Of a stretch of 64,000 nt of DNA, positions 53,111-63,854 are shown piece by piece; within the stretch, counting starts at the first letter, position 1, and each line of letters begins with the position of its first letter. Location: contig DF240872.1 of assembly GCA_000507305.1 (NCBI GenBank), positions 1-64,000 of the forward strand, in the 5' to 3' direction. Source of the DNA: Breviolum minutum Mf 1.05b.01. Lineage: Eukaryota; Sar; Dinophyceae; Suessiales; Symbiodiniaceae. The position numbers were made by a program, and so were the translations under genes. Under the pieces are notes generated by a model. The model saw only the letters and a list, made by a program, of their open reading frames with translations, was not told the origin of the DNA and ran no database searches.

Positions 53111-53208
53111 CTAGGTGGTGGTTTCAAATATTTTTTATGTTCACCCCTATTTGGGGAAGATTCCCATTTTGACTAATATTTTTCAGATGGGTTGAAACCA
53201 CCAACTAG
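53111..53208. mobile_element. Family B element, consensus-like
   Basis: CTAGGTGGTGGTTTCAAATA left and GGGTTGAAACCACCAACTAG right. An upstream open frame, KEPPPAPATVQASQEGDGKT, ends at the element's AG|GTGGTG. Confidence 0.85.
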
Positions 53209-53431
53209 TAATGTTTTTTTTATTTTCAAGATGGAAGTGATCGGCCCCCAATGGAGCAGTGGATCAAAACCCTTGTGAGATTCGAGAAAAGGTGGTTTGC
53301 TAAAAGTGATTCTTACAATGGCTTATTATAATCCATATATATTGTTTAACTGGGTAGTATTTCATCTCCTATATAAGCTAACCAACCAGGGATCAGGGAT
53401 GCCAGTCACCACCAGGATGATTACATTTTTA

Positions 53432-53598
53432 TCATGGGAATCTAAGGGTACCCACCCCAAAGCCACCCCCCGCAAGAAATAGCCGGCCTTATTAATTGGG
53501 ACTATTAACCATTGGTTGCGCTTAATAAGGCCGGCTATGAGGGGCTTATTTCTTTGGGGGGTTGGCTTTGGGGGGGGGTGCCCTTAGATTCTCCTGAT
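53432..53598. mobile_element. Family E element
   Basis: ATCATGGGAATCTAAGGGTA left, GTGCCCTTAGATTCTCCTGA right, with AATAGCCGGCC/GGCCGGCTAT inner arms around GGGACTATTAACC. Confidence 0.85.
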
Positions 53599-54546
53599 TT
53601 TGTTGGGAATCCCTCTTTCAAAAACCTATCAACCCTTAGTTGCCACCGTTACCTCTGTGGATGACTCCCAGGGGGTTTTTCATCCCCGATATATGTGCTA
53701 GAGGGTCGATAAACTGCCATGATTTCCGTGTAGTAGGGGATAGTCATCAACCCAACAATACATACATATACATACAATACGGTTTTATGTACACCAAGTA
53801 TTCGGATTTCCGTCATTAAAGGTGGGATGACCATCCCCCAATTATAGGGAGTTGATCGACCCTGGCACATATGAAGTTGACCACCATCCCCAGTTCCAAA
53901 TTCACCAACGACCCAAGTGGGGGAACTGATCTAGGGTTAGGTCCGAAATGGAAGGTGGGGGAAAATGCGAATTTTGGAACCAAGCAGCTTTGGATGGAGG
54001 TTTTCGAACGCATTATTTCTTCTAGGATGGGGAAAAGAAACTTGATGCTCATTTTATGAGGGGGGAGATGATTTGTGAAGAGCAAGGACAATTTGAGATG
54101 GATGATGGATAGCAATGAATAGTCGTCCTTGGAACAGGAAACTCCTTTTAGTTGTGGCCATCATTCGGTGATGATTCCCATAGGTTTAAACCCTCCCACT
54201 TACTACAAGGTGGGGCTCCGGAGCCGATCGTTATAATATGGATATATGGGGCCCCTACAAATGGCCGAAAATGAATGGGTAGCTGGGGTAATAACCCTAC
54301 TTTTGGGGGGTTTTAGCTGCACTTTGAATTGGTAGGGTCCACCTTGTATTATCTTGTATCTTGGCATTTTGTGCTGCAGCAAATCTCCATCTAAATATCA
54401 AGTCTATCAATTTTTTAAACAAATACTGTACCCTCTCCACTGAACCGGACCACATATAGCCCTTTGCAAGTTTTCTTTTCCAGATATGTTTCCTTTTCCC
54501 AAGATGGGATATATCTGGGAGGTATCTCAACACATCCACGGCTCAG
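53599..54546. other. Intron-like region
   Basis: A family F-like right half near 53815 and a diverged F interior near 54195-54300. A frame at 53890-54050 (ANFGTKQLWMEVFERIISSR) might be an exon but has no clear borders. Confidence 0.35.
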
Positions 54547-54656
54547 CACACCTTCTCACATTCGCCACGGCAGGAGACCAAACCCGACGCAGCTTCCGGA
54601 ACCTCCGATGTTGAGGAGCATTTTCTGCACGGAGAGGAAAGTGGAGACATTTTCTG
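54547..54656 (+). CDS. Plus-strand exon, acidic
   Basis: GCTCAG|CAC acceptor and strong GTGAGT donor. It encodes HTFSHSPRQETKPDAASGTS and then DVEEHFLHGEESGDIF. Another frame is also open, but this one fits the borders. Confidence 0.5.
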
Positions 54657-54796
54657 GTGAGTTTTTGGACAAAGTTCACCAACACTGCTCTTGTGTCACC
54701 ATCCTACTAGGAGATTTGGAAAGATTTTGAAGGTGAAAAAACATGTCACGTCCTCCCGGATTTTTTCAAAATGCTCCACACAGAAAAAGTAAACTC

Positions 54797-54887
54797 TGTG
54801 GTTGTTTTATTTCTTTATTTCACCCATTATTGGGAGAGATGATCCAATTTGACTATTTTTTTCAAAGGGGTTGAAACCACCAACTAG
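54797..54887. mobile_element. Family B element, left end eroded
   Basis: TATTTCACCCATTATTGGGA core and GGGTTGAAACCACCAACTAG right end. Confidence 0.75.
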
Positions 54888-57028
54888 ATATGAACACGAT
54901 GTTGCTTATTGCCCGTGCCATATTTGACAATGTTTTGTCAGATTTGTCGGGGTGGGGGCAGGTTTCACCTGCCGTGAAGTTTCCACCTGAAGGGACGGGT
55001 GGGTAAATATAACTCGGTCCTACGGAATTTTTGGGGACCATTTTTAAGGCAACTTCAGGATTTTTACCCCACCTGCAGGATTGGTTGGTCTGACCTTTTG
55101 ATACCCAAAATTTGGACGAAATGGATTTTTCAAAATGATTGGCCAGGTGAAAAGGTCGGCTTTGAAGATGGCTATTTATGGTATCTATGTTGAATTTCTG
55201 TGATGTATTTTTTTTTCATTCGGCATACCTCTGCTACTGGGCAAATTATGGCAACCATTTCACCACCGGTCGGGATTTGCCCTGGTGGTTTAGGATCAGG
55301 GAACCCTCTCGAATTGCCATTCTTTTAGGTTTAGGAATTATAGTAGTTGGCCCAAATACTTATGACTTATGACTTTTCGCGTTTGCAATCCCATGATTAT
55401 TTGGGATGCCTTTGGGATTCCAGGATGCCAGTCATGACCAGGATGACCTTATCCCTGTTGCATCCAAATACCTCTTGAGAAGGTGTTTTATAGGTATGTT
55501 TTGAGGGTCCAAACACGTTCTCAGGAGATGTTTGGATGTCTATGGGTTACTGTATAGTGTATAGTTTGGGTTTGGGGAGCCCGGATTAAACCTTTACTGG
55601 CCTTTACTTGCTACTGGCATGCTGGGTGGGGTTTCGCAACAGAATATATCATTTCTTTTTGATCAAAACCATCCAGAACCAGGATCCCTTATAATATCCC
55701 TCTGTGCATGGCACTTAGATCTTTCATGACCTTGACTTTCCAACCTTTTTTTTCTTGGAAAAAAAAAAGCAACTCCAAAACCTTTCACGCCAGGAGATCA
55801 AGAGGACAGCTTCAGGTCATCTGGGGTTTAATGGCAAAATGCAGGGTTCATATATAATGACGAGATGGTTTCAATGATTGTTTTCCTGTTTTTACCACGA
55901 AAGCTTATAGGGAAACATGATGCATTTTCATGGAAATGGTGAATGGCGCAAAGAATCCTTGTAAACGTGTCATGGTCCCCTTTCGCTCTGGATTCCAACT
56001 CGTTTTCCCTCGAAAGGATTCATTCCGGAGGCGATTCAGCTTCAAATTTTTGTTTCAGGGTTGACGGTTGTACCCAATTTGCTGCTCCATATTTACCATC
56101 GATGGTATGGGAAACAAAAATGTTGTCACATGGATCTGGTATGTTTTTTTTGATTTTGCGGAGGTAAATATTCCAGTTCCATGGATTCTATGCGTAGGCT
56201 AGATACAATCGCAAAACTATTGCGATGTTTATTTGGTCATAATGTGGATCAATTAGAACATGCGGTTATAATTCTTGGAATCTCAACAAAGGTTGAAAAC
56301 AAGTAGTAAATCACTAGCGAGAAGAATTTAACCATTGGGACTGCGATTGCGGATGATTGTAGTTTTACTACTTTCCTTGCTAGCATTATACAAGGTAATG
56401 ATCATCCATTCCGGAAATCCAGATCCAGGCTGTGTGCAAGTTTGTGTCAAGAGCACCCAAAATTCATGGGAATTAATGGGCCCACCACCTTCCCTGCAGG
56501 AACTGTGGCCTTATTAGGAGATTATTCAGGGACAATGATCTTGAATAACCCCTTAGTAAGGCCGGCTATTTCCCTACAGGTGGTTGGTTTGAACGGGGGG
56601 ATGAATCATGAAATCATGACCTGCAAATTTTCAGATATAGATTGATTCTTCAAAAAGAACTGCATGAAATTGTTGAAATACTGGAAACACTTCCTTTAGA
56701 TCCAGCTGAACAATGAAAAACAAGGCCCCGTTTTTTTGTTGTTCAGGGGATTTGTTGGGGGATGAAACGCCAGTTCTGTGGGGATTCTTTCATAAATTAT
56801 GAAATATGGATCCATATTAAACAACCAAAAAAGGCATTCCTAGCATGTGCACAAGGAACTTTAAAGATTAAGACTAGGGAGCAAGGAGTATATCTAAATC
56901 CCTCGGACCAGCATCCTATAGCCACAGGAGTCCATTTTCTAATCATGGCCTTTGGATCTGTCCAGCGGTGAAGGCGCCGAGCCATACCCGCCTTCTTCCT
57001 CGGACATGACCGGTCCTGCGAAATTCGT
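54888..57028. other. Region without supported exon
   Basis: Contains a half family A copy (56163-56195), a family E-like piece (56464-56580) and a diverged family H half (56716-56830). Frames are short and AT-driven. Confidence 0.4.
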
Positions 57029-57250
57029 TTGCCTGCGGGAAACGCACACAGCATCGTGGCGCACGCGATTTTAAATGACCTCGCGGCCACGAAGTACGGC
57101 CCCCTTTATTCTGGTGCCGATGTGTGTCGCTTTGGACTGATAATCTTGTGGCTGGCGAATATGGTGAGCGTCAGCGCCAATGCCTGGCATGTGGGAGCGA
57201 TTTGGAAAGCATACTTTTACGTTGCAGAGATGCAGCCCAACAATTGGTGA
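57029..57250 (+). CDS. GC-rich block, possible exon (frame unclear)
   Basis: Two plus frames are open: PAGNAHSIVAHAILNDLAAT and, later, RQCLACGSDLESILLRCRDA. The sharp rise in GC relative to its surroundings suggests coding, but neither frame has convincing splice borders. Confidence 0.3.
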   Translation: MPAGNAHSIVAHAILNDLAATKYGPLYSGADVCRFGLIILWLANMVSVSANAWHVGAIWKAYFYVAEMQPNNW

Positions 57251-57330
57251 AGTGGATTGAATTTCAAGAATTTCTCCAAGTTATCCTTACTTATGATAGT
57301 GTTCTGTTGAGTTTTGGAGATCTATGAGTA

Positions 57331-57434
57331 TTACACCCTGGAAAATTATGGAACATTCACATGGAACCTAAAAATCACAAAAATCACCTTCCAAACCTCC
57401 ATTTTTGGGTCCCATGTTCATTTTCCAGGGTGTA
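57331..57434. mobile_element. Family I element
   Basis: ATTACACCCTGGAAAATTAT left and CATTTTCCAGGGTGTA right, with ACCTAAAAATCACAAAAATC and CCTCCATTTTTGGGTCCCAT. Confidence 0.7.
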
Positions 57435-57984
57435 GTTATGCTAATCCCTGATCAACCAAAACCTTTGTTTGTTGCAGTTGGCAATCACTTTCCTGGGGTA
57501 CCATCCGAACTAAATGCCAGATAACGTGTATTTACCTACATGAAAGCCCCATAAGCTTCCCAGTTTGGTAGGTAAATGGACCAGTTCTAATTGCCAGGAT
57601 GTATTTCATCCGCAGTTGATGGATTTTTGCAGCTCAGGTCGCTTAGCTCAGTTGGTTCGCAGCCACAGCGGAAAAATCTTGGAGGCAAGGGCCTTTTCGG
57701 GTTTTCGCAAGTGGGGCCGGCCTGAACCTTGGTTTTTGCAGTCTGGGGGGTGTGAATTGGAATTTCCCAGGTACCCCATGGTCAAAGTAAATGGCACAGT
57801 CCCCAAAAGGTAGGTTAATACAGGGCTTACATAAACCAATACATGGTAATTGTGCCATCTACTTTTACCCTGGAACCAACATATATCACCCAAAAATAGC
57901 ATTTTGAAGATGATGATTTTCCGAACTTCCCAAGGTGGGATATGTATCCGTTCCCTGGAGGGTATATGAAATGATCATTTCATA

Positions 57985-58094
57985 ACTCGGTAGTGGTTTC
58001 AAAGATGTTTGTCAATTTTATCCTTATGTAGTTGAGCAGATGATCCTATATATATAACGAATATTGTTCAACTGGTTTGAAACCACCATCTATA
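57985..58094. mobile_element. Family B element, diverged core
   Basis: ACTCGGTAGTGGTTTCAAAG left and GGTTTGAAACCACCATCTAT right. The centre is changed (AGATGATCCTATATATATAA). Confidence 0.65.
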
Positions 58095-58176
58095 GATTCA
58101 CTATAGATACCAACACTCTGACAATGTTTATTATTTACCTATACATATTCTTTTAATACTTTGTGAAGTATCTCTC

Positions 58177-58201
58177 ATGAAATCCCACATGGGATTTCAT
58201 T
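58177..58201. repeat. Short perfect-stem hairpin
   Basis: TGAAATCCCACATGGGATTT then CA folds into a 10-base stem around a tiny loop. It is not followed by a T run and is not clearly a terminator. Confidence 0.5.
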
Positions 58202-58362
58202 CATGTCAATTTTACATCCCTTTGGTGCCTTTGAACGCCGGTCCCCTGCACGGCGGCAGGGATTGCAAAAGTCTGGTCCCATGGGCTTTGCAATGATTGG
58301 CAATGCCAAGGTGCAACCTGAAGGATTGGGGAGAAATACTCGAATCTCACCCTACATCCCCA

Positions 58363-58497
58363 CTTGGATGTCCCAAACCGTTAGCAAATGGTTAGTAAAT
58401 GGGTTACAATCTCAATATGTCCCATTTTTAAATAGGTTACGAAGTCAAAGTTACAACCCAGTTGCTAACCATTTGCTAAATTCCTGGGACATCCAAG
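58363..58497. mobile_element. Family C element
   Basis: ACTTGGATGTCCCAAACCGT left and TTCCTGGGACATCCAAG right. GTTAGCAAATGGTTAGTAAA inverted as GTTGCTAACCATTTGCTAAA. Confidence 0.85.
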
Positions 58498-59486
58498 CAC
58501 CCCAAGAAACATCAAGAAACAAGGACTTGCAATGCTTTGTTTTTTGAGAAGGGAACCTGGTGTTTTTTTCTACGAAAAATAACTTATGTGCAGGTTATGT
58601 TTTTGCAATTAGACAGGCAATATGGTGTATATGGTGTCCATGAGATGTGAATATAAAATACAGATAAATACAGTAATTACGTTCTGTTTTCGTATTCATA
58701 CTGAGTGATGTTGAGTGTACATGAAATAGGAATCCGTTCGAAGCAAATCAATATAACCCCAGGTGCTTTTTGTATGCTTTTGGTTCCACTGCTGATGTTT
58801 TTGTCAGCGACTTCCCTTATTTCTCACCGTTTTGGGGTATCTAGGTACCCGCGTGTACCTAGAACCCAACTGACCCATTGTTATGGAGGATTTGACCACA
58901 AGGAAGGTGAAGGCCTTACTGATCTCTAGTTCCCTGTATGGTTTGGAACCTGTCGCTCCCAGGCAAGCCAAATATATCAGATAACGATGGATCGACCCCT
59001 GGTTCCAAATATACAGGGAACTGAAGCATGAGGGTATATTGCAACAGCTCCTCCGTGTTTCAGGTTTTTCTTGATTATTCCTGGAAAACCAATGAAGTAA
59101 TCTTGTTGTGTCTCTTATTTTCAGGGGTTCAACGAATGATGTTGGAGGACGCTCAATGAGAAAACTGGGGGTGGATCAAACGAACAACGCAAAAATCTGT
59201 GCGGTTTTCCACCCTCCGAACCTGTTTTTGAATGTTTTGGTTGTTGTACTCCAAAAGAGAAATCCAGGTCTTTTCACATATTTTCTTGGATTTGTTTGTT
59301 CAGGTGTTTTTTTCTTCAAAGTTTTACGGGTTTACCGCTACTTTTGCCAAGGGTGACTCAACCACCTAGTACTAACCAAGCTTTTTAAATCTTTGGAATT
59401 GTCCCTTAGACCCTTAGCTCCTTTAATTTTGTTGCTTCCTTTGTACATGTAACTCACTAAACCCGTCCTACCTAGGGGGACCTAAG
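58498..59486. other. Region without supported exon
   Basis: AT-rich. Short frames such as STNDVGGRSMRKLGVDQTNN (59125 onward) could be an exon but lack clear borders. Confidence 0.35.
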
Positions 59487-59559
59487 TTTTGCCGTGGCCC
59501 AGGCGTTAGACAAGCAGAAGAGGGAGTTGGCATCGCAAGTGAAATCTTTGAAGCAAGAG
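59487..59559 (+). CDS. Plus-strand exon, coiled-coil type
   Basis: CCTAAG|T acceptor and GTGCAT donor. It encodes FAVAQALDKQKRELASQVKS and LKQE. Heptad-like, in the style of the other coiled-coil exons. Confidence 0.5.
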
Positions 59560-60737
59560 GTGCATGGACAAGGACAATGCACTGAGGGTGTTGGAGTTTC
59601 TTCACTTTAATATATGTGCTAGGGTCTAAACGCCCATTATTTTCTAGATACTTGTACGTACAGATATATATTATATATATCCCATACATTCCCATACTAG
59701 TAGCATCCATGGGACTGGTCTACTTATATACCGACATGGATGATACATTCACATGTCAGTCTGAATACCCGGACGATGGCACATACTTTTTTTAGTACAA
59801 GCACGCTCTGAGAATTCCTACGAACATGCCATTTGCTCAAGGGAGATTTTTGCTGCTAGCTCAAGTGTTGCTTAAAGGTTTGTGGTCAGATATGATTTCT
59901 TGCTGAAACAAGAAAATAGAGCTGAAATGAGCTGAACAAATTCCTGCAACACTTGAGGTCAACTGTATGCGAAAACATGGGATGACTCTCCAAACAAGCC
60001 AACAGGATTCAACTAGTTCCCTTCAGCCAAGTTTCTTTTTCCCAAGTGAAGGGGTGAAATCTCGTGGAATTTTGAACATCCCCCCACTTTTGTTAGATGA
60101 GCAGTTTGCCGTAGATGCCGTAGACATGCAAAATACCGGTGTTTTTAGGTTTACATTTGGACTTTTTGGGACTTTTTGGGACTCAAGCAGGATTTCATTG
60201 GAATAATTGGGTTTGGTTACGTCCTCGGGCTTAGCAAAAACACAGGTGCAGAAGAAAAAGAAGTTTCGAAGCTGAACTTATGGGACATCTGGGAAATCTG
60301 CGATAGTTGCGATGGGCAAAAGGATATTTTTTTTGTTGGAATGATTCTTTTCGTTTTGGTATGTAACGGGTCTAATGAACATTTGCTTGGGGGTGTGAAC
60401 ACTTGACAGTTATGTTGAAATGCGATCTATTTAACCATGACTGCTGGCTGAAAAAAACAAGGAGACGTCACATGACATGAGGCTTCAACAGGTAGGTAGC
60501 CAAGTATCCAGGTATTCGATCTATATAGGTGGATTGGTGATCAGCTTGCAATGATGAGAAACTCTGTCGACAGACCGATGTGAGCATATTCAATCCAAAG
60601 GATTGGCCGAATTACCTGGTGGATGGTGTAAAGATTATGTAAAGGTTATGCTTTTTGTTGGTGTGTTTCTGTTTTTTGATCATCCTTTGGTTTTCAGTCA
60701 GAATGATTCCATCGATATAGAAAGTGGGTTATGATTC
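59560..60737. other. Region with weak frames only
   Basis: A half family A copy at 59698-59742. A plus frame at 60060-60170 (ILNIPPLLLDEQFAVDAVDM) might be an exon. Nothing else recognised. Confidence 0.35.
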
Positions 60738-60928
60738 TGGGATGTCCATGGAACTTATCTCAGGGGACCTTTTTTGCCAGTTGCCAGGGTGACATCACCC
60801 CAGATAGTACCCTGCAGGGAACTAACATATCCAAATGACACCAAGGAAAATTATCTTCAAACGTGCCTGTAAACGGGGATATGTTAGTTCCCAGGAGGGT
60901 ATGTAGTTAGCAACTTCTGTGCACACCC
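60738..60928. mobile_element. Family C element containing a family J element
   Basis: GGGATGTCCATGGAACTTAT left and TTAGCAACTTCTGTGCACA right, with GGGTGACATCACCCC core as at 40757. Family J (60808-60903) sits inside. Confidence 0.65.
60808..60903. mobile_element. Family J inverted-repeat element nested in family C
   Basis: TACCCTGCAGGGAACTAACA then TATCC at the left, GGATATGTTAGTTCCCAGGA then GGGTA at the right. Related ends occur near 7670, 9555 and 40430. Confidence 0.75.
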
Positions 60929-60948
60929 TAGTAATGCTACCAATAGTC

Positions 60949-61048
60949 ATAGAATCCATGGCACGAACGGTATATTTACCTACTAAATTTACCATACAAA
61001 ATCACCCATCCATGGATCGGTAAATACACCCTTCGTCCCATTGGATGA
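60949..61048. mobile_element. Family A palindrome, GGACGAACGG variant
   Basis: ATAGAATCCATGGCACGAAC left and CCTTCGTCCCATTGGATG right. The CATGGATC centre suggests a rearranged inner arm. Confidence 0.65.
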
Positions 61049-61170
61049 AATGCTTGAATCCATTTTTAATGATTCCTGGCCCTAAAAGGAAGCTCCCATA
61101 TTTTCGATCAGGTCGATCAACTCCCATTATGTATTTGTATAAATATAATATAATACGAGATGGTCATCAG

Positions 61171-61230
61171 AAGCTGCTTGAGAAGAGCTTTGAGGATGTG
61201 GCACCTCTCATAGGGCCAAATTTTGTTTGA
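61171..61230 (+). CDS. Plus-strand short exon
   Basis: CATCAG|AAG acceptor. KLLEKSFEDVAPLIGPNF, then either a GTTTGA donor or, one codon later, a stop. Confidence 0.4.
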   Translation, partial: KLLEKSFEDVAPLIGPNFV

Positions 61231-61317
61231 AGGGTCCAAAATTCATTCCAACTAACGTATTCCATGCCGTGGGCGTGATAACTCGTGGCACGATCTTCAT
61301 CGATGTGATCCAGAGCA

Positions 61318-61560
61318 ATGATTCATGCTGGTGGCGCCGTTGCAATCCACGGTTTGTGGGCCTCTGAAGGTTGTCGAGAATTGGCAAAAGCTGCTGGTTC
61401 GCCAGTTTGGCGAGATTGCGCCAGAAATTCCTGCTCCAGCCCGAGTTGTGGAATATTTGACATCAAGGGCAGGATCAAAAAAGGCGATGGCAGTCTGAAA
61501 AGATGGTTTGCCCTTGCATGGAAGAGGTCCAACCAACCCTCACATCACGGTGACCTGTGA
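61318..61560 (+). CDS. Possible exon, two plus frames open
   Basis: Frame 1 reads APLQSTVCGPLKVVENWQKL and LVRQFGEIAPEIPAPARVVE. Frame 2 reads AVAIHGLWASEGCRELAKAA. The block is GC-rich and coding-like. The first frame has the more natural composition but ends at a stop at about 61497. Confidence 0.4.
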   Translation: MIHAGGAVAIHGLWASEGCRELAKAAGSPVWRDCARNSCSSPSCGIFDIKGRIKKGDGSLKRWFALAWKRSNQPSHHGDL

Positions 61561-62377
61561 GCTGTGGCGCCCTTGAGCTTGAAAGGATGAAGCGATTCCA
61601 GTCAGAGCTTGATCGACCCCACCACATTTGAATGTGTTTCTGCGCCGTAAATTGGGAAGTATTACACCAACCTCAAGAGAGAGTCTTACATCCTGTCTGA
61701 GATGTTTTTTTCCACAAGACAAACAAATCCATGTGAAAGTTGCTCCTTTCATTGCTCTTGGAAAAATAAAATGATTTCCTGTAGGGCGGCAACTTTAGAG
61801 TTTCTTTGAGCGAAAAAAGTAATTCAATGTAATTCATAGGATCATAGTACCACAGGGCCAGATTATATAATTGTGGATCCTTGTGTTCTGGACATACCTA
61901 CCTTTTTAACGGATTTTGATTTATATATAAGATGATAATTTATATTTACATATATACATATTTATATTTGTATATATACCGCCATAAATTTTGGAAGGGG
62001 ACATGATTGGCGCCCCATCCCTATCCATTGAGAGCCTTCCCAAGGAGTGTTTTTTTGTTGCCAAACCTCAGGCTCTTGATGGCGATGGTGCCAAAGGACA
62101 ATTTACAAGATTTGCTTCTTGGACCACAAAACACCGTCTCGAAAATGAAAGAAGGTCCCCCTACAAAGGGACCATTTTAAATTTTCAAAAGGAAATGAAT
62201 CATTTGAACTTGAACCAACCAACATTTTTCAGGTGATATGTGGATTTTCAGGGGAAAATAGTAGACAAACTCTTTGTGTTCGATTCGGAGGTTGCATGAT
62301 TCGTGTTTTCAAGAAGTGGTTGACTTATTGAGAAGAGTAGTGACCAGAGTACGTACCAGAAAGGGGTGTGGTTTTTC
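61561..62377. other. Region with one weak exon candidate
   Basis: AT microsatellite at 61920-61980. A plus frame at 61990-62150 (GDMIGAPSLSIESLPKECFF; DGDGAKGQFTRFASWTTKHR) may be coding but lacks clear borders. Confidence 0.3.
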
Positions 62378-62624
62378 CATGGAAATCTAAGGCGACCAAC
62401 CCAACACCCCCAACAGGAAAATAAGGCCTCATACTCTCCTTAAAATAAGGCCCGGCTATTTTTCTTGGGAGAAAACGTGACATTGGGGGGGGGGTCAAAA
62501 AAACCCTTACACCCCTGAAAACTAACATGTACCCAAAAAAAGGGCCTTATTTTAGTAGGGAAGACATCTTCCAACCATTCATTTTCGAGGGGACATGTAG
62601 TTTTCAGGGGAGTAGATTTCCATG
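62378..62624. mobile_element. Family E element interrupted by family I
   Basis: CATGGAAATCTAAGGC left and TAGATTTCCATG right. Inner AATAAGGCC words and a GGGGGGGGGG run are typical of E. Family I (62509-62611) is inserted in the right arm. Confidence 0.75.
62509..62611. mobile_element. Family I element nested in family E
   Basis: ACACCCCTGAAAACTAACAT left and ACATGTAGTTTTCAGGGGAG right. Confidence 0.75.
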
Positions 62625-62759
62625 AGGTTTCCCTGTGACATGACATGACCAGCCGATCGGATCTTAGAGATTGACGTGACACCAATTTTTGTGAGGTGGT
62701 TTGGTTGATACGTTTTGGCTGCAAAGAAAAATTCGACCATTTTTCAACCCATAATTAGA

Positions 62760-62841
62760 TTCCCATGGGACGAACGGTATATTTAACGACATGAATGGTT
62801 GATTTTTATGGTAAATATATATATATATGAATCCTATGGGA
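62760..62841. mobile_element. Family A palindrome, GGACGAACGG variant
   Basis: TTCCCATGGGACGAACGGTA left, GAATCCTATGGG right. The right arm is shortened by an AT microsatellite. Confidence 0.65.
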
Positions 62842-63205
62842 AACTACCGTTTTTTTACTTAGCCGTTGCCAACAAAAAAACACAGTCCAAAAGCAAGTCG
62901 TGCTTTGTTTTTTTCATAACCTACCTTCAAGTTGATGAACAAATACTGTCGTTTTTTGTCGGGGATGTTTTTGGATTACCACTTCATGACTTCATGGCGT
63001 TTTCTTTGTGAGAAAAAACAAAACGTGGCTGGAAAAAACCATTCCAGGACTTGAGGACCGGGGGTGAACACCTGAAAATTCAGGATCAACGCGGGCGTCT
63101 TTCCTGGTGATCAGAAGAGTTCTGGACAACAGGAGGCGGGGGAACTGATGACATGGATGATGGAAGGTCAAGTTGGGGTACTCCCTGGAAGTTTGACATA
63201 ACCAT

Positions 63206-63336
63206 TTGAGCAATGAAAAACACTGCGGATGGTTGGTTAAAGAAAGGGGGGGATTATGATAAACCATTAACGATCCGGGATCCCTATTAAACAACTGGTG
63301 TTATGGAAAGTTGGAGGGTTTTTTTCATGGCTCATT
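63206..63336. mobile_element. Family H element
   Basis: TTGAGCAATGAAAAACACTG left and TTTTTTCATGGCTCA right, with GGTTGGTTAA and TTAAACAACTGG inner arms. Confidence 0.7.
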
Positions 63337-63581
63337 TGGTACTTCTTTTGGGGCCTCCCAAAGTGTTGGATATGTTGGATACGTGGATTTATTCTGGATA
63401 GCCCACGTATCCAACTGGTATTGAGTAGGCTTACTGGGGTGGAAATATCACATATATCACAATTTCAACTGCACCTTGAAGTTTAACATAGCCCCTGGGA
63501 AAAACATGATGGGTGGAAGACGATGCTTTCCGGATTCCGGCTCGGCCATTGTTTCAGGGGCTATGAATGTTATAATTTTAG

Positions 63582-63695
63582 GGGTGTATTCCGAAGAACG
63601 AAACTGAGGGATTCCGTCTTTGAAAAGATGTACAAGAACATGTTACCAGTGGTGCAGGCAATCGTTTATGGTTCGCTTCCTCATGATTTAGACTT
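63582..63695 (+). CDS. Plus-strand exon
   Basis: TTTTAG|G acceptor and strong GTAAGT donor. It encodes GVFRRTKLRDSVFEKMYKNM and then LPVVQAIVYGSLPHDLD. High coding quality, no family recognised. Confidence 0.65.
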
Positions 63696-63776
63696 GTAAG
63701 TTGTAAGCATTTTGTTATGTGTTGTGGTCGGAGAAATAAAGCACAAACATACCAGCAATGTGCTCATATCACCGAG

Positions 63777-63833
63777 ACTGCACCAAAACCAAGACAGTTA
63801 ACACAGGAAGATCCAATACTCCTGGACTTCAAG
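63777..63833 (+). CDS. Plus-strand exon
   Basis: CCGAG|ACT acceptor and GTAGGC donor, exactly 19 codons: TAPKPRQLTQEDPILLDFK. It may join the exons on either side, but the phases do not all agree. Confidence 0.45.
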
Positions 63834-63854
63834 GTAGGCCGCTTGGATTTTTAG

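Noticed and set aside
57632..57720. A genuine tRNA gene
   Set aside because: Only box A matches. No cloverleaf arms or box B can be drawn.
1082..62841. Family A palindromes as CRISPR-like repeats or bacterial terminators
   Set aside because: They are dispersed rather than spaced in an array, have no associated cas genes, and lie in an intron-rich eukaryotic setting.
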